A stretch of 64,000 bases of DNA from contig JAIORK010000045.1 in assembly GCA_021108215.1 (NCBI GenBank), positions 1 through 64,000 on the forward strand. The letters are read 5' to 3'. The position numbers and the translations under genes were made by a program. The stretch's first letter is position 1. Every line of letters starts with the position of its first letter. Shown one piece after another: positions 25,615-34,330 of this stretch. The notes below the pieces were generated by a model. The model worked only from the letters and a program-made list of their open reading frames with translations. It ran no database searches and was not told the DNA's origin. Origin of the DNA: a bacterium. Lineage in GTDB: Bacteria > Oederibacteriota > JAAXVQ01 > JAUVAV01.

Positions 25615-26739
25615 TTATAAAACCGAGGTCGGACACCGTTCCGACAGATCATCCAACCAGGCAGCCTCACTGTGCAGGGGGCGGCGTATCAGTTTGCCGT
25701 GATTGGCGAAATCTTGCGCCTGATGATATTTCAAAAGAATTTCATCCCCCAACAAACCGAGAATTTCGATCTTACCGCTCCTATGTGACATTATATATTT
25801 AAACCGCTTGGAATGACCGTCCAAGCGTGCACGTGTCTGCTCCACAACTTCAATCCCCTGTTGCAGGGTTACCTGGAAGTTTTTTTTCACCCTTTTTACC
25901 GGCCTGCATTGAAAAACATAATAGGGATTCACGCCAATCCGTATCAATCCCCGCAGCAATGCTTCCAGCACCTGAGGCGTATCATTGATTCCTTTCATCA
26001 ACACAGCTTGATTATTGATAATCAAACCCGCATTACGCAGTTTGGCGATTGCAGCTGTTGATTGGTCGGTAATTTCTTTGGGGTGATTGAAATGGGTCAC
26101 AATATAAATCTGTTTAAAACGGTTGGCATACTGTGAAAACATCGCCACCATTTCATCATCCTCTAAAATCCGTTGTGGAAACACCACAGGAATTTTCGTG
26201 CCAAAACGAATAAAATCCAACGAATCAATCGACGCGAAGGCATCTAAAATATAGCGTAACAGCCCATTGTCCAACACCATGGGATCCCCGCCGCTGACCA
26301 ACACATTGTGAATCACAGGTGTTTCACGAACATACTCGGCAATGGTTTTTATCTTCGTCTTAATGTTCTCATCCGGTAACCCCACGACGCGTTTCCGGAA
26401 ACAATAGCGGCAGTACGCGGTGCACTGATTGGTGGTGGTAATCAAAGCAGTATTTTTGTATTTATGCTGCAACCCATTAACAACCGTGTTATCCAACTCC
26501 CCGCTGGTATCATAGGACCCGTCCATGTCAAATTCATACATGGACGGAATAATCATTTTCATAATAGGATCGTTGGGATCATTTTTATCAATCAATGACA
26601 TATAATACCGGGGAATACTCATCGGATGGATGTCGATAATTTTCTGCAAATCATCCACATGCAAATCGGGAACATGAATATACTTTTTCACTGCTTCAAT
26701 CGTATGAATATTATGTTGTAATTCTTCTTGCCAGCGCAT
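25615..26739 (-). CDS. KamA-family radical SAM protein (lysine 2,3-aminomutase-like)
   Basis: A 374-residue radical SAM enzyme with CTAYCRYC binding the [4Fe-4S]-SAM cluster (CxxxCxxC, residues about 106-113), LVSGGDPMVLDNG, RFGTKIPVVFP and the C-terminal MSHRSGKIEILG, where the Lys would bind PLP. Lysine 2,3-aminomutase makes beta-lysine for catabolism or for a compatible solute; EpmB relatives modify EF-P. The SGK form fits the KamA side better. No beta-lysine acetyltransferase or efp gene is nearby, so the exact substrate is open. Confidence 0.85.
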   Translation of the reverse strand: MRWQEELQHNIHTIEAVKKYIHVPDLHVDDLQKIIDIHPMSIPRYYMSLIDKNDPNDPIMKMIIPSMYEFDMDGSYDTSGELDNTVVNGLQHKYKNTALITTTNQCTAYCRYCFRKRVVGLPDENIKTKIKTIAEYVRETPVIHNVLVSGGDPMVLDNGLLRYILDAFASIDSLDFIRFGTKIPVVFPQRILEDDEMVAMFSQYANRFKQIYIVTHFNHPKEITDQSTAAIAKLRNAGLIINNQAVLMKGINDTPQVLEALLRGLIRIGVNPYYVFQCRPVKRVKKNFQVTLQQGIEVVEQTRARLDGHSKRFKYIMSHRSGKIEILGLLGDEILLKYHQAQDFANHGKLIRRPLHSEAAWLDDLSERCPTSVL

Positions 26740-27010
26740 ACACGCCCCCTAATTTTCAGATGCCTACAAGTTCGCAACACCGACTACATCGCTTTCAAAG
26801 CCAAAACCGCCCTCGCAGACACTGTATCGTCCGCCGACTACGATACTCTTATTGTGAGTATTGTATTTTGTTGCCAGAAGGGGAATTTATGAGCATAACA
26901 ATAATGCTTCATAAGTCAAGTCTATTCGACATACTTCCGGAACATCAACCACCCCCTCCGAAAACAGTCATTCCCTGTAACCCCCGTTTAATGCAAAACC
27001 GCGATCCGTA

Positions 27011-27778
27011 TCAATCAAAACCTAAATCCTGATGTTTCACTTTAAAATCGGTGGTAATCCATTCCGCGCCTTGCGCAACAAAGTGCCGGGCCAAAGCAGG
27101 ATCATTGACAGTCCAGATGGCAATTTTAATTCCCGCCTTATGGATGGTATAAAAGAAAGTGTCCAAAACACCATATTGTTTCTCAAATACCTGGAGCCAT
27201 TTCTGATTCATAAAAATACCGTCAATAACAACTTGCTGATGATACTCCAAAATTTTATTCACAAACACATTCACCGCTTTTTTATTCGGCGGCATAAGGG
27301 TGCCGTAATCTTCATCATACAAAACACCCAATTTTATTTTTTTGGATAATTTCCTGAAATGACGCAGAAATGCCCCGGCCACGGCTGTGATGATCACTTT
27401 TTCAGTAAGTTGTTTTTCTTCCAGCAAGGCAAAAAGTTGTTCGCTATCGGCAGCAGCCTGCCATTTCCCCTTAGATTCATTGGCCTTAACATCCAGATGT
27501 AAAATAATTGTTTTTCCCCGGATAGCGTCTAAAAGCCCATCCAGAGAAAGTATTTCACCCTGCAAATCAGCCGCAACCGTTTCGGCAATCACCTGTCCTT
27601 GATAGACCGGATCATGATGCGCCACCAAAACTTTGTCCGCCGTTGTGCGCACATCACACTCCATATAGAACAGTTGCCCGCCCTTGGCCTGTTCAACAAC
27701 CTGAGTGACTGACGTCAGATCATTGCAACGGTGGGCAATAATCCGGGGAATCGCCTGATACCGAAATGGCTCCGTCAT
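27011..27778 (-). CDS. Glycerophosphodiester phosphodiesterase-like protein
   Basis: A 255-residue TIM-barrel protein of the GDPD family. It has IIAHRCND in place of the usual HRG, then ECDVRTTADKVLVAHHDP with the metal-binding Glu/Asp and catalytic His, HLDVKANE, and WTVNDPALARHFVAQGAEWITTD near the C-terminus. It lacks a signal peptide and so is probably cytoplasmic. It begins 6 bases after the GH99-like lipoprotein gene, so the two are probably one transcript. Gly to Cys in the HRG motif is unusual and may change activity. Confidence 0.83.
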   Translation of the reverse strand: MTEPFRYQAIPRIIAHRCNDLTSVTQVVEQAKGGQLFYMECDVRTTADKVLVAHHDPVYQGQVIAETVAADLQGEILSLDGLLDAIRGKTIILHLDVKANESKGKWQAAADSEQLFALLEEKQLTEKVIITAVAGAFLRHFRKLSKKIKLGVLYDEDYGTLMPPNKKAVNVFVNKILEYHQQVVIDGIFMNQKWLQVFEKQYGVLDTFFYTIHKAGIKIAIWTVNDPALARHFVAQGAEWITTDFKVKHQDLGFD

Positions 27779-27784
27779 GCCGTT

Positions 27785-30565
27785 TTAGCGAACCGCCTCT
27801 TTCCAATCGCCTTTGCCCGTCATATACTCAAGCTTAAACCGCTTGCTCTTCCCCGGTTTTACTGAAAACTCTTTAAATATTAATTCCATGGTATAAAAAT
27901 CATTCCCCTGCCAAACCCCGATTTTTTTAACCGGGTTTCCATGCCACCGCTGGGCAAAGTATTCCTGAGAATCCTTGTCCAGGGCAAGACACCAATTTTT
28001 TGAAGGTTTGTAATGCAGTTTATCGAGCAATGCTGAAAACGGTTCTTTGACCAAACCACTTTTCGTGGGCACAATAATTTGATTACTCGAATCCGCCATT
28101 GTTGAAGGACCGACGGCCAGATCCGGATGATTGCTCCAGGAAAAACGCTTTATGCCACTGGATTTATTGGCCACAACATACTGAAGTCCAACAGCGGATT
28201 CATCAGATTTCAATATCAATGTCCTTTGAAGATAAAGTCCATTCCTGGATTTGGAGGACATCAACAATGATCGGGAATGGTTGGTTGATTTCAAGATCCT
28301 GAATTTCCATTGATCGTTCCAAATATCACCCGGCCAATTTTTCGGAAAAGTATCATTGATCCCGCCATACTCCGCCCACTCACCTGTCGCGCTCGCGACC
28401 GGAATGTCGCCGCAGGGATAACCCATGTACAATTGATTGCTCCCGCTCTCATTGAAAAAAAAGCCAATAATCCGTCCGCCCAGGTTCGTCGCAACCTGGA
28501 CCTCAATACGGTCATTAGCCAAAACAAAATCCCTCGCGCCGTCATTGTTCAAATCGCCGTGAAAAAGCACAACCTGGCCCGGTTGTGTGGTCTGAAACGG
28601 CTCCGCAATGATATGATTGCCGTAATGCTTGCTCTTGATTTTTGCCTGAATAACACCTTTTTGTGTGTCGGTTGCGGTGATATAAAAATCCATGACGCTT
28701 CGATATGCATCACCGAAATCATAGCTGATTTTTTCCGGGCGGACCTTCCATTGCCGGGGTGCTTCCAGCAAAATTTCACCAAAATCATGCTTACCGTTTT
28801 GCAGGGTCAAAGACACCTTGATTTCTTTGTTGAGCGTCAGCACATTTCTAGGACCCAAATCTGCATGAAAAAAACGTGATACCACACGGACTTTTGAAAC
28901 CGGTGACCGTTTAAAGTCACCGCCGCAATACAATTGTGCTTCAAGCAATGCTTGACGGTTCCCGGCCTCTGCCGGTGCTTTAAGCGTGAATGAAACTGTC
29001 TGGCGGCCCCCGGCCGCCAGGCTGATTTTCGCAACCGTGCTGTTAAACCACTGTTTGGGAATCACGCGATCTGTATCCAAAACAATTCGGCCTTCCACAG
29101 GTTCTGTATTGTTATTGACTGCTGTTACCGTAAATATCCTGGATTCTCCCGCCTCCATTTCCAACTCAGCCGGTTCGATGCTAATCGTCAGAGCATCTTC
29201 CGCCTCAATTTTCGCGTACTCAACAGCCACCCGGTTGCTCAGCGTCTCCACCAGCTTGGCGGCCGATCCATACGATTTTTGCAAAAACATCCCAACGGCA
29301 AGCTGGCGGTCCCGCCGTAAGGATGCCAACAAAGATGCTTCCATATCATAATCACTCAATTCCGTCAGCTGTTGATGAATACGGTAAATTTTTTCAGGAA
29401 TCCGCAAAGCCCTGTAATTCGCTGTCTGTTTGTTCATACCCGCAATAATATTGCTGGTCAATTCCAGATAATCATATCCATAGTCACGCGTCGGCTCGAT
29501 CGTCGTGCCTTCAGCAAAATCATTCCAGCTGATAATCTGGATCCATTTCACTCCATTGGTAAAACACTCTTCCCACAAAGATTTATAACGTTCACCGTCT
29601 TTGCGCGAGATCCGGACCCGGCCTTCACCCCATCCCCACGTACCGTAACTGTCAAAACCCGGACAAACCTGGCCGCTCACCATTTTTAGCCGGCCCCGCA
29701 TCTGTGCCCGCGCGGAATCTTTATAAAAACCCAGACGCGGAGCCGACCCACCTGAAACCCAGGGATAAATGCTTTCCGCCACATTCAAAAAACCTGTTTC
29801 AAAAATCCTTTTCCCCCAGTGCCAGTGATGGTTCGCTATAAAATAGGGTTTCCGGCTGCCCGACTTATTTAAAATGGTCTTCCATTCTGATGCCGAAAAA
29901 GATGTCCGCCTTTCATTTTTAAGATTAGGATCCTGCCAGCCAAAATTTGTAACCACCGGACGGCTGTTAATTTTGAAATACGCCGGACTGCTCCCATATT
30001 TGGAACAAATTTTCCTAACCGATTTTTTGGCTGCGGCAACACTCTCTTTCCGGTTCGCATGCCGCTGAAACGGCGGAAACATGCTCTTATCCTCAAAATT
30101 GATACATACCTGAAATTTATACTGTTCCGCGATTTTTAACAGCTTCCGAAAATTAACATCTTCATAACGCGGATTGCCGAATTCATCCTTCGCCCCGTAC
30201 CAGTTCACCATAAAACCATCGATGCCGGCAGCCTTGGCCAGCAGAATGTGATATTCCAACAGCGCTTCATCCGACGAGTCATACGGTCCGATCACAGGAT
30301 AATGAACACCCGCGATGTCGCGACGACCGTCAGGAAACGTTCTTTCCGGGTAACGCCGATGCGGTTTTTTATTCCATTCCCAATGGCGCCAATTATGCGC
30401 AAAATCGGGTGTACCGTACCAAATCACATAATGGGCAAACACATACCGTTTCTCCGTATCCGCCGGGTAAGAAAGCTTGATCGGGTCTACTTTCACCGGC
30501 ACACTCTGACAGCCTGCCAGCCATACCAAAGAGAGCAAGAAAAAAATCCGGACAAAATTTCTCAT
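27785..30565 (-). CDS. Lipoprotein with GH99-like catalytic domain
   Basis: A 926-residue exported lipoprotein; the signal peptide ends in the lipobox LAGC (Cys19). Residues about 40-400 form a GH99/WbsX-like TIM barrel: FAHYVIWYGTPDF, ARKAAGIDGFMVNWYG-like segment, NFEDKSM and ISWNDFAEGTTIEPTRDYGYDYLE near its end. A helical linker, an Ig-like segment (about 455-560) and a C-terminal sandwich-type domain (about 660-926) follow. GH99 enzymes are endo-acting mannosidases, but distant relatives have unknown targets. The gene 130 bases upstream encodes a second protein with the same catalytic layout. AAGGAG precedes the start. Confidence 0.8.
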   Translation of the reverse strand: MRNFVRIFFLLSLVWLAGCQSVPVKVDPIKLSYPADTEKRYVFAHYVIWYGTPDFAHNWRHWEWNKKPHRRYPERTFPDGRRDIAGVHYPVIGPYDSSDEALLEYHILLAKAAGIDGFMVNWYGAKDEFGNPRYEDVNFRKLLKIAEQYKFQVCINFEDKSMFPPFQRHANRKESVAAAKKSVRKICSKYGSSPAYFKINSRPVVTNFGWQDPNLKNERRTSFSASEWKTILNKSGSRKPYFIANHHWHWGKRIFETGFLNVAESIYPWVSGGSAPRLGFYKDSARAQMRGRLKMVSGQVCPGFDSYGTWGWGEGRVRISRKDGERYKSLWEECFTNGVKWIQIISWNDFAEGTTIEPTRDYGYDYLELTSNIIAGMNKQTANYRALRIPEKIYRIHQQLTELSDYDMEASLLASLRRDRQLAVGMFLQKSYGSAAKLVETLSNRVAVEYAKIEAEDALTISIEPAELEMEAGESRIFTVTAVNNNTEPVEGRIVLDTDRVIPKQWFNSTVAKISLAAGGRQTVSFTLKAPAEAGNRQALLEAQLYCGGDFKRSPVSKVRVVSRFFHADLGPRNVLTLNKEIKVSLTLQNGKHDFGEILLEAPRQWKVRPEKISYDFGDAYRSVMDFYITATDTQKGVIQAKIKSKHYGNHIIAEPFQTTQPGQVVLFHGDLNNDGARDFVLANDRIEVQVATNLGGRIIGFFFNESGSNQLYMGYPCGDIPVASATGEWAEYGGINDTFPKNWPGDIWNDQWKFRILKSTNHSRSLLMSSKSRNGLYLQRTLILKSDESAVGLQYVVANKSSGIKRFSWSNHPDLAVGPSTMADSSNQIIVPTKSGLVKEPFSALLDKLHYKPSKNWCLALDKDSQEYFAQRWHGNPVKKIGVWQGNDFYTMELIFKEFSVKPGKSKRFKLEYMTGKGDWKEAVR

Positions 30566-30696
30566 AAATCAATTCTCCTTAAGAGGATTATCCCATACCG
30601 CATATTTTAAACAGGACTACCCGATTTTTCGAGTCTTTTATTCCTATTTAAGATTTTTTTTGGTAGACGTCCGGCACACAGGGGGGGCGTCTTGCA

Positions 30697-32055
30697 TCAA
30701 AAGACCGTTTTATCCAAAGATAATTTTTCCACATACGGTTTGATCAACGCTTCCGCCTTTTTATAATCACCCTCGGCAATCGCGGTGCCGGCTTTGGCGG
30801 CTTTACGCAAAATACGTTTGTTCCGGCTTTGTTTCCGGATTTTATAAATCCACTCCGGAACTTTCAAGTTGCCTTCCGGTATCTCTTCACGCCGCCATTG
30901 CGCGGCATACGCGCGGGTCATTTCCAGATATTGGTAGCCGAATTCATGCGTCGGTTCAATCACCGTCCCTTCGTACCAATCATTCCAGGTCGCAACCTGG
31001 ACCACGGGATAATCGGACTGAATCATCCTTTTCCAATGATAAGTATAAATTTTACCGTCAAACCGCGGAATAATACGGTTCCCCTTACCCCAACCGCAGC
31101 ATCCGCTGTCCTCAAAACCGGGCCATACGCCGCCGGCCACAAATTGATAATTGCCATTAGAGAGATTGACGTACATCTCTTCATGCCGGGCTTCCCAGAT
31201 GGAAACTTCTTTTGCATAATCATTATACCGGCGGCAGACAACCCCCTCGGGTGGCTTTCCGGAAATAAACGGCCATTCAAAATAACCGTCCAACGCCCCG
31301 ACATACGAGGTACTAAACCATTGGGCCACAAAAACCGGCTGCGCTTCCGCTTCTAAACCCTGCTTCCATTGATTCAGTTCCGTGGGTGAAAAACGGCTCT
31401 CTCCGCGCCCCGGGATCTTGGTGCCGTAACTAAAAAGAAACACCAACGGACGGCCTGCGATCCGGTACTGGACCGGTTCAAATGATTCTATCCATTGTTC
31501 CAAATCATGAAATGCCGCCCAGACCGTCTCGGTCCGGTTTTTCAGTTTTGAATTCCATAGCCAGTTGGCTTTATCCTCAAAGAGCAGCGCTCCTTTTAAA
31601 CCGTACTGTTCCATCTGGGTCAAATAATTAGTCATCACCTTTTGATGATAGTTGCCCCGTTTATTGTTGCCGTGATTGGGGTCTTTGTAAAAACCCAGGG
31701 TAAAAACCGCACCGTCAATTCCGCTCATTTTCATCAATTGACAGTGATAGGCTGCCAAATCAGGATCAGTCATATCATAAATCCCGATCACTGGATAATA
31801 GCAGGATGCGATGTCCCGTCTGCCGGCAGCATCTTTTGTCTCAGGATTATGCCGGACCTTGTCATTGCTGTAATTCCAGCCTTTCCAAAATCCCGCACCT
31901 TCCGGGGTCGCAAAATCCACCATAAAATTAACAAACAACGCTTTTTCGGCATCTTGCATAACGCCTGCAGACGCTGTATGGATAACCGCTAAGAAAAAAA
32001 ATGAAATCAATAAAAAACAAATACCGCCATAAAAATCCACGAGCTTACCCGGCAT
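30697..32055 (-). CDS. Secreted GH99-like domain protein
   Basis: About 452 residues from ATG 32055, with a signal peptide (GGICFLLISFFFLAVIHTASA). The catalytic part resembles that of the neighbouring lipoprotein: ASCYYPVIGIYDMTDPD, MSGIDGAVFTLGFYKD, LFEDKANW and VATWNDWYEGTVIEPTHEFGYQYLEM. It ends in a Lys-rich helical tail. The open frame continues to 32325 but that extra part is REP-like repeat DNA translated by chance. The start codon itself (ATG at 32055, or 32067) lies inside the repeat, so the element seems to have replaced the original 5' end. It is probably a paralogue of the 27785-30565 product. Confidence 0.75.
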   Translation of the reverse strand: MPGKLVDFYGGICFLLISFFFLAVIHTASAGVMQDAEKALFVNFMVDFATPEGAGFWKGWNYSNDKVRHNPETKDAAGRRDIASCYYPVIGIYDMTDPDLAAYHCQLMKMSGIDGAVFTLGFYKDPNHGNNKRGNYHQKVMTNYLTQMEQYGLKGALLFEDKANWLWNSKLKNRTETVWAAFHDLEQWIESFEPVQYRIAGRPLVFLFSYGTKIPGRGESRFSPTELNQWKQGLEAEAQPVFVAQWFSTSYVGALDGYFEWPFISGKPPEGVVCRRYNDYAKEVSIWEARHEEMYVNLSNGNYQFVAGGVWPGFEDSGCCGWGKGNRIIPRFDGKIYTYHWKRMIQSDYPVVQVATWNDWYEGTVIEPTHEFGYQYLEMTRAYAAQWRREEIPEGNLKVPEWIYKIRKQSRNKRILRKAAKAGTAIAEGDYKKAEALIKPYVEKLSLDKTVF

Positions 32056-32136
32056 TCGCCCCCGCATACGCGGGGCAAGCCGGGCAAGTCCGCCGGACGC
32101 AGTACGCCGGGCAGGATGCCCGTGGTATTTTTGTCG
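32029..32136. repeat. REP-like family A element overlapping a gene start
   Basis: A full-length copy: outer arms AAAAATCCACGAGC and GCCCGTGGTATTTTT pair, with the CCCCGCATACGCGGGG core inside. The left arm overlaps the first codons of the GH99-like gene that starts at 32055 on the minus strand. Confidence 0.8.
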
Positions 32137-32215
32137 GGAGGTGTTCGCCTTGTGCGAATCCTCCCGATGCTTGTATATCTCTTCCGGTCGGGGCGGCGAT
32201 ATTTTTACTCGCTTC

Positions 32216-32300
32216 ATCGATGGACTTACCCGACATTCGCCCCCGCATACGCAGGGCAAGCTGGGCAGGCTGTCCATCGTGTTCGCGCTGGCACGATAAA
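32216..32300. repeat. REP-like family A element, second copy
   Basis: GATGGACTTACCCGACATTC opens the copy, the core has one change (GCATACGCAGGG), and it closes with CTGTCCATC, which pairs with the opening. It ends with GTTCGCGCTGGCACGATAAAA, shared with the copy near 23677. The 80 bases between this copy and the one at 32029 include another imperfect palindrome around TCTTCCGGTCGGGGCGG. Confidence 0.75.
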
Positions 32301-32325
32301 AGGACAATTTCATAAAAAACCTCAA

Positions 32326-32657
32326 TGCTTGAAATACTTATCCAGCTTATTGGACGCCTATGGTAGCATGTTTCTTACAAATTTAATGAGTATTTATCAA
32401 ATTCAAAACCGTTATCCACAGATTACACCTTACTCGCTGATATTAAAACATTTGATTTGCAGGACCGGCGGATTACACAGATGAAAAAACACAAGCGCAG
32501 AGAACATCCCCGGGCTAAAACCATTACGAACTCAATCCAAGAAATTAGATGCTCTGATACTTTTTCCCTAAATTTTGTATTTTTAAGTTCTTAATCCGGG
32601 CAATTTGTGGATGAAGCTTTATATTTTTACTTTCCTATCTTACATTTATCCTACGGA
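32326..32657. repeat. Gene-free region holding a dispersed repeat
   Basis: About 32405-32480 contains TTATCCACAGATTACAC and ACATTTGATTTGCAGGACCGG. The complement of 43940-44035 has the same order of motifs (TATCCACAGATTGCACAG, GTATTTGATTTGTAGGACCAG). The ATTACACAGATG phrase is typical of degraded intergenic repeat families. No gene is visible. Confidence 0.5.
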
Positions 32658-32849
32658 TCAAACCTTGACTTTAAGCTGAATGGCTCTCATGGCGCAGACT
32701 GCCACACAGTTCCCACAGTCCATGCACAATTTCTCATCAACCCGGGGTGCTTCATATCTGTCCTGCATGAGCGCATTGACCGGGCATACCCGCACTGCCG
32801 GGCAAGGATGATTCTGCGGGCATTTGTAAGCGGTAATTTCAACGGACAT
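32658..32849 (-). CDS. Small [4Fe-4S] ferredoxin-like protein
   Basis: A 63-residue ferredoxin-type protein. The C-terminal cluster motif is canonical, CMDCGNCVAVC, completed by a Cys of the N-terminal half (CPQNHPCPAVRVCP). The N-terminal half has an unusual CxxxxxCxxxxxCP spacing, so probably only one or one-and-a-half clusters form. GGAG lies upstream of the start. It stands alone, divergent from lgt. Its role is likely electron transfer in an anaerobic redox reaction not encoded nearby. Confidence 0.85.
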   Translation of the reverse strand: MSVEITAYKCPQNHPCPAVRVCPVNALMQDRYEAPRVDEKLCMDCGNCVAVCAMRAIQLKVKV

Positions 32850-32976
32850 AAAAACAATCTCCTTTTTTTATAACATAGTTTTTTTTATTATATTACGTTT
32901 TGTTTATATGTCTGGGTTTATTTCTTCATGGACTTTTTGAAAAAAACAGTTATGATGCTGCACTAAAGGAGCAAGT

Positions 32977-33810
32977 ATGGAATCAACCCATTATTGGATA
33001 CATACCCTCAACCCCGTGCTGCTGCCACTCTGGGGTCCGCTTGCCATCCGCTATTATGGATTGGCCTACCTGACGGCCTTTCTCATCGGATACTTGCTGC
33101 TTAAAAAATTCCAAAAAAAAGGCCGGTTGCCGCTGGACAACGACCAACTCTCCTGGATGCTTTGGAGCTTGATTCTCGGTACTTTCATTGGCGGACGGTT
33201 GGGATATATTATACTTTACGCACTTCCCCAGACCCTGAACGATCCGGGTTTGATACTCAAAATCTGGGAAGGCGGCATGGCAAGCCATGGCGGCTTCATA
33301 GGTGTTCTGATCGCGGTTTTGATTTTAGCAAAACGGTTCCGTATCCCGGCTTTAAAGCTGGCTGACATGATCAGCACCCTGGTCCCGCCAGGGCTGCTCT
33401 TGGGACGGATTGCCAACTTTATCAATGGTGAGTTATGGGGAAAAATCACCTCAGTTCCCTGGGCGGTGATTTTTCCCCAGAGTATGCCGGCCGGGACGCC
33501 CATCACGGCTGTTTTGCCCCGGCATCCTTCCCAAATTTATGAGGCCCTCTTGGAAGGTCTCGTCCTGTTGATATGGACACAATGGCGTTGTTTTAAAACC
33601 AATGCTTTGAATTCTCCAGGCCGCTTAAGCGGAGAATTTCTGATCGCTTATACCCTGCTGCGGTTACTCGGCGAGCAATTCCGCGAACCGGATGCAGCTT
33701 TGATCCTGGGTCTGAGCCGGGGCGTTTTTTACAGCGTCTTCCTGCTGCTTTTAGGCGCTTGGTTTTACCGGCAATCGTTTCTCCCCCACAAAAACCGTAT
33801 AACGCTCTAG
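32977..33810 (+). CDS. lgt: Prolipoprotein diacylglyceryl transferase (Lgt)
   Basis: Lgt transfers diacylglycerol from phosphatidylglycerol to the lipobox Cys of exported prolipoproteins in the inner membrane. This 277-residue protein has about seven helices, the invariant LLGRIANFINGELWG signature (residues about 142-156) with the essential Arg, GGMASHGGFIGV with the conserved His, and RHPSQIYEALLEG. AAGGAG lies upstream of the start. The last four bases are shared with the convergent gene at 33807. It would process the lipoproteins of this window (27785, 35629). Confidence 0.95.
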   Translation: MESTHYWIHTLNPVLLPLWGPLAIRYYGLAYLTAFLIGYLLLKKFQKKGRLPLDNDQLSWMLWSLILGTFIGGRLGYIILYALPQTLNDPGLILKIWEGGMASHGGFIGVLIAVLILAKRFRIPALKLADMISTLVPPGLLLGRIANFINGELWGKITSVPWAVIFPQSMPAGTPITAVLPRHPSQIYEALLEGLVLLIWTQWRCFKTNALNSPGRLSGEFLIAYTLLRLLGEQFREPDAALILGLSRGVFYSVFLLLLGAWFYRQSFLPHKNRITL

Positions 33811-34037
33811 CGGCGCCGCCGCCAATGTCCCGGCACCCAAACCCAGCGTTTGCCGCGCGGCTTCCATTGCCAATGCCCTGCCACCCAGACGGCACGCGGC
33901 GCCGGACGGACCGATTTCATCTCCACCCGCATTGCGGGCCGGGGCGGCCGTTTGACCACCACCATGCAGCTGGTCATCGCCATTGTCAAACCACCTAAAA
34001 ATACTGCGATCAAAAATAAAGATAAATACCGTCTCAT
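33807..34037 (-). CDS. Small WxxGxW-repeat envelope protein
   Basis: A 76-residue exported protein. The N-terminal signal reads as a lipoprotein-like leader (MAMTSC) and is followed by a proline-rich linker. Two repeats, WVAGHWQWKPRGKRW and WVWVPGHW, match the YXWGXW/WxxGxW family. The function of that family is unknown; it is exported and very basic. GGAGG six bases upstream fixes the start over longer frames. Its stop codon and the lgt stop share the palindrome CTAG (33807-33810). Confidence 0.8.
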   Translation of the reverse strand: MRRYLSLFLIAVFLGGLTMAMTSCMVVVKRPPRPAMRVEMKSVRPAPRAVWVAGHWQWKPRGKRWVWVPGHWRRRR

Positions 34038-34198
34038 GCCTGACCTCCATTTTTTTTGTAAAATCCGCTTGATTTCTTTTCCGGCGTACTATTCCTCCGA
34101 CCGGGGCTTTCGCCCGACAGACACAAACCCTACTTTAACTACAACACACAACAAGGTAAAAGGTTTCATTTTTTTTTGAAAAAAATTACAGCGGTTTA

Positions 34199-34246
34199 AA
34201 AGTCCAGCTCGCCCCGCGTATGCGAGGACGAATGCGAGATGCCGGG
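34199..34246. repeat. REP-like family A fragment, inverted
   Basis: AGCTCGCCCCGCGTATGCGAG followed by GACGAATGC is the inverse of the family A core with several changes. Only the inner part is preserved. It lies in the 290-base gap before the fusion protein gene. Confidence 0.6.
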
Positions 34247-34330
34247 AATTCACGACTAACCTATTAAATACGTTTGACGCCTCCGGCGTTTTACGGTTAT
34301 GATCGTACTACATTCTAAAAAGGACGTCTC

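Noticed and set aside
26760-27032. Plus-strand 90-residue frame between KamA and the GDPD-like gene
   Set aside because: It has a random-looking composition, no ribosome-binding site and overlaps the end of a well-supported gene.
32056-32325. N-terminal extension of the GH99-like protein to 32325
   Set aside because: The extra 90 codons are translated repeat DNA, contain no signal peptide at the end, and a proper signal peptide begins after 32055.
1124-34246. CRISPR array
   Set aside because: Family A repeats are far apart, palindromic in two layers and at gene edges; there is no regular repeat-spacer pattern and no cas gene.
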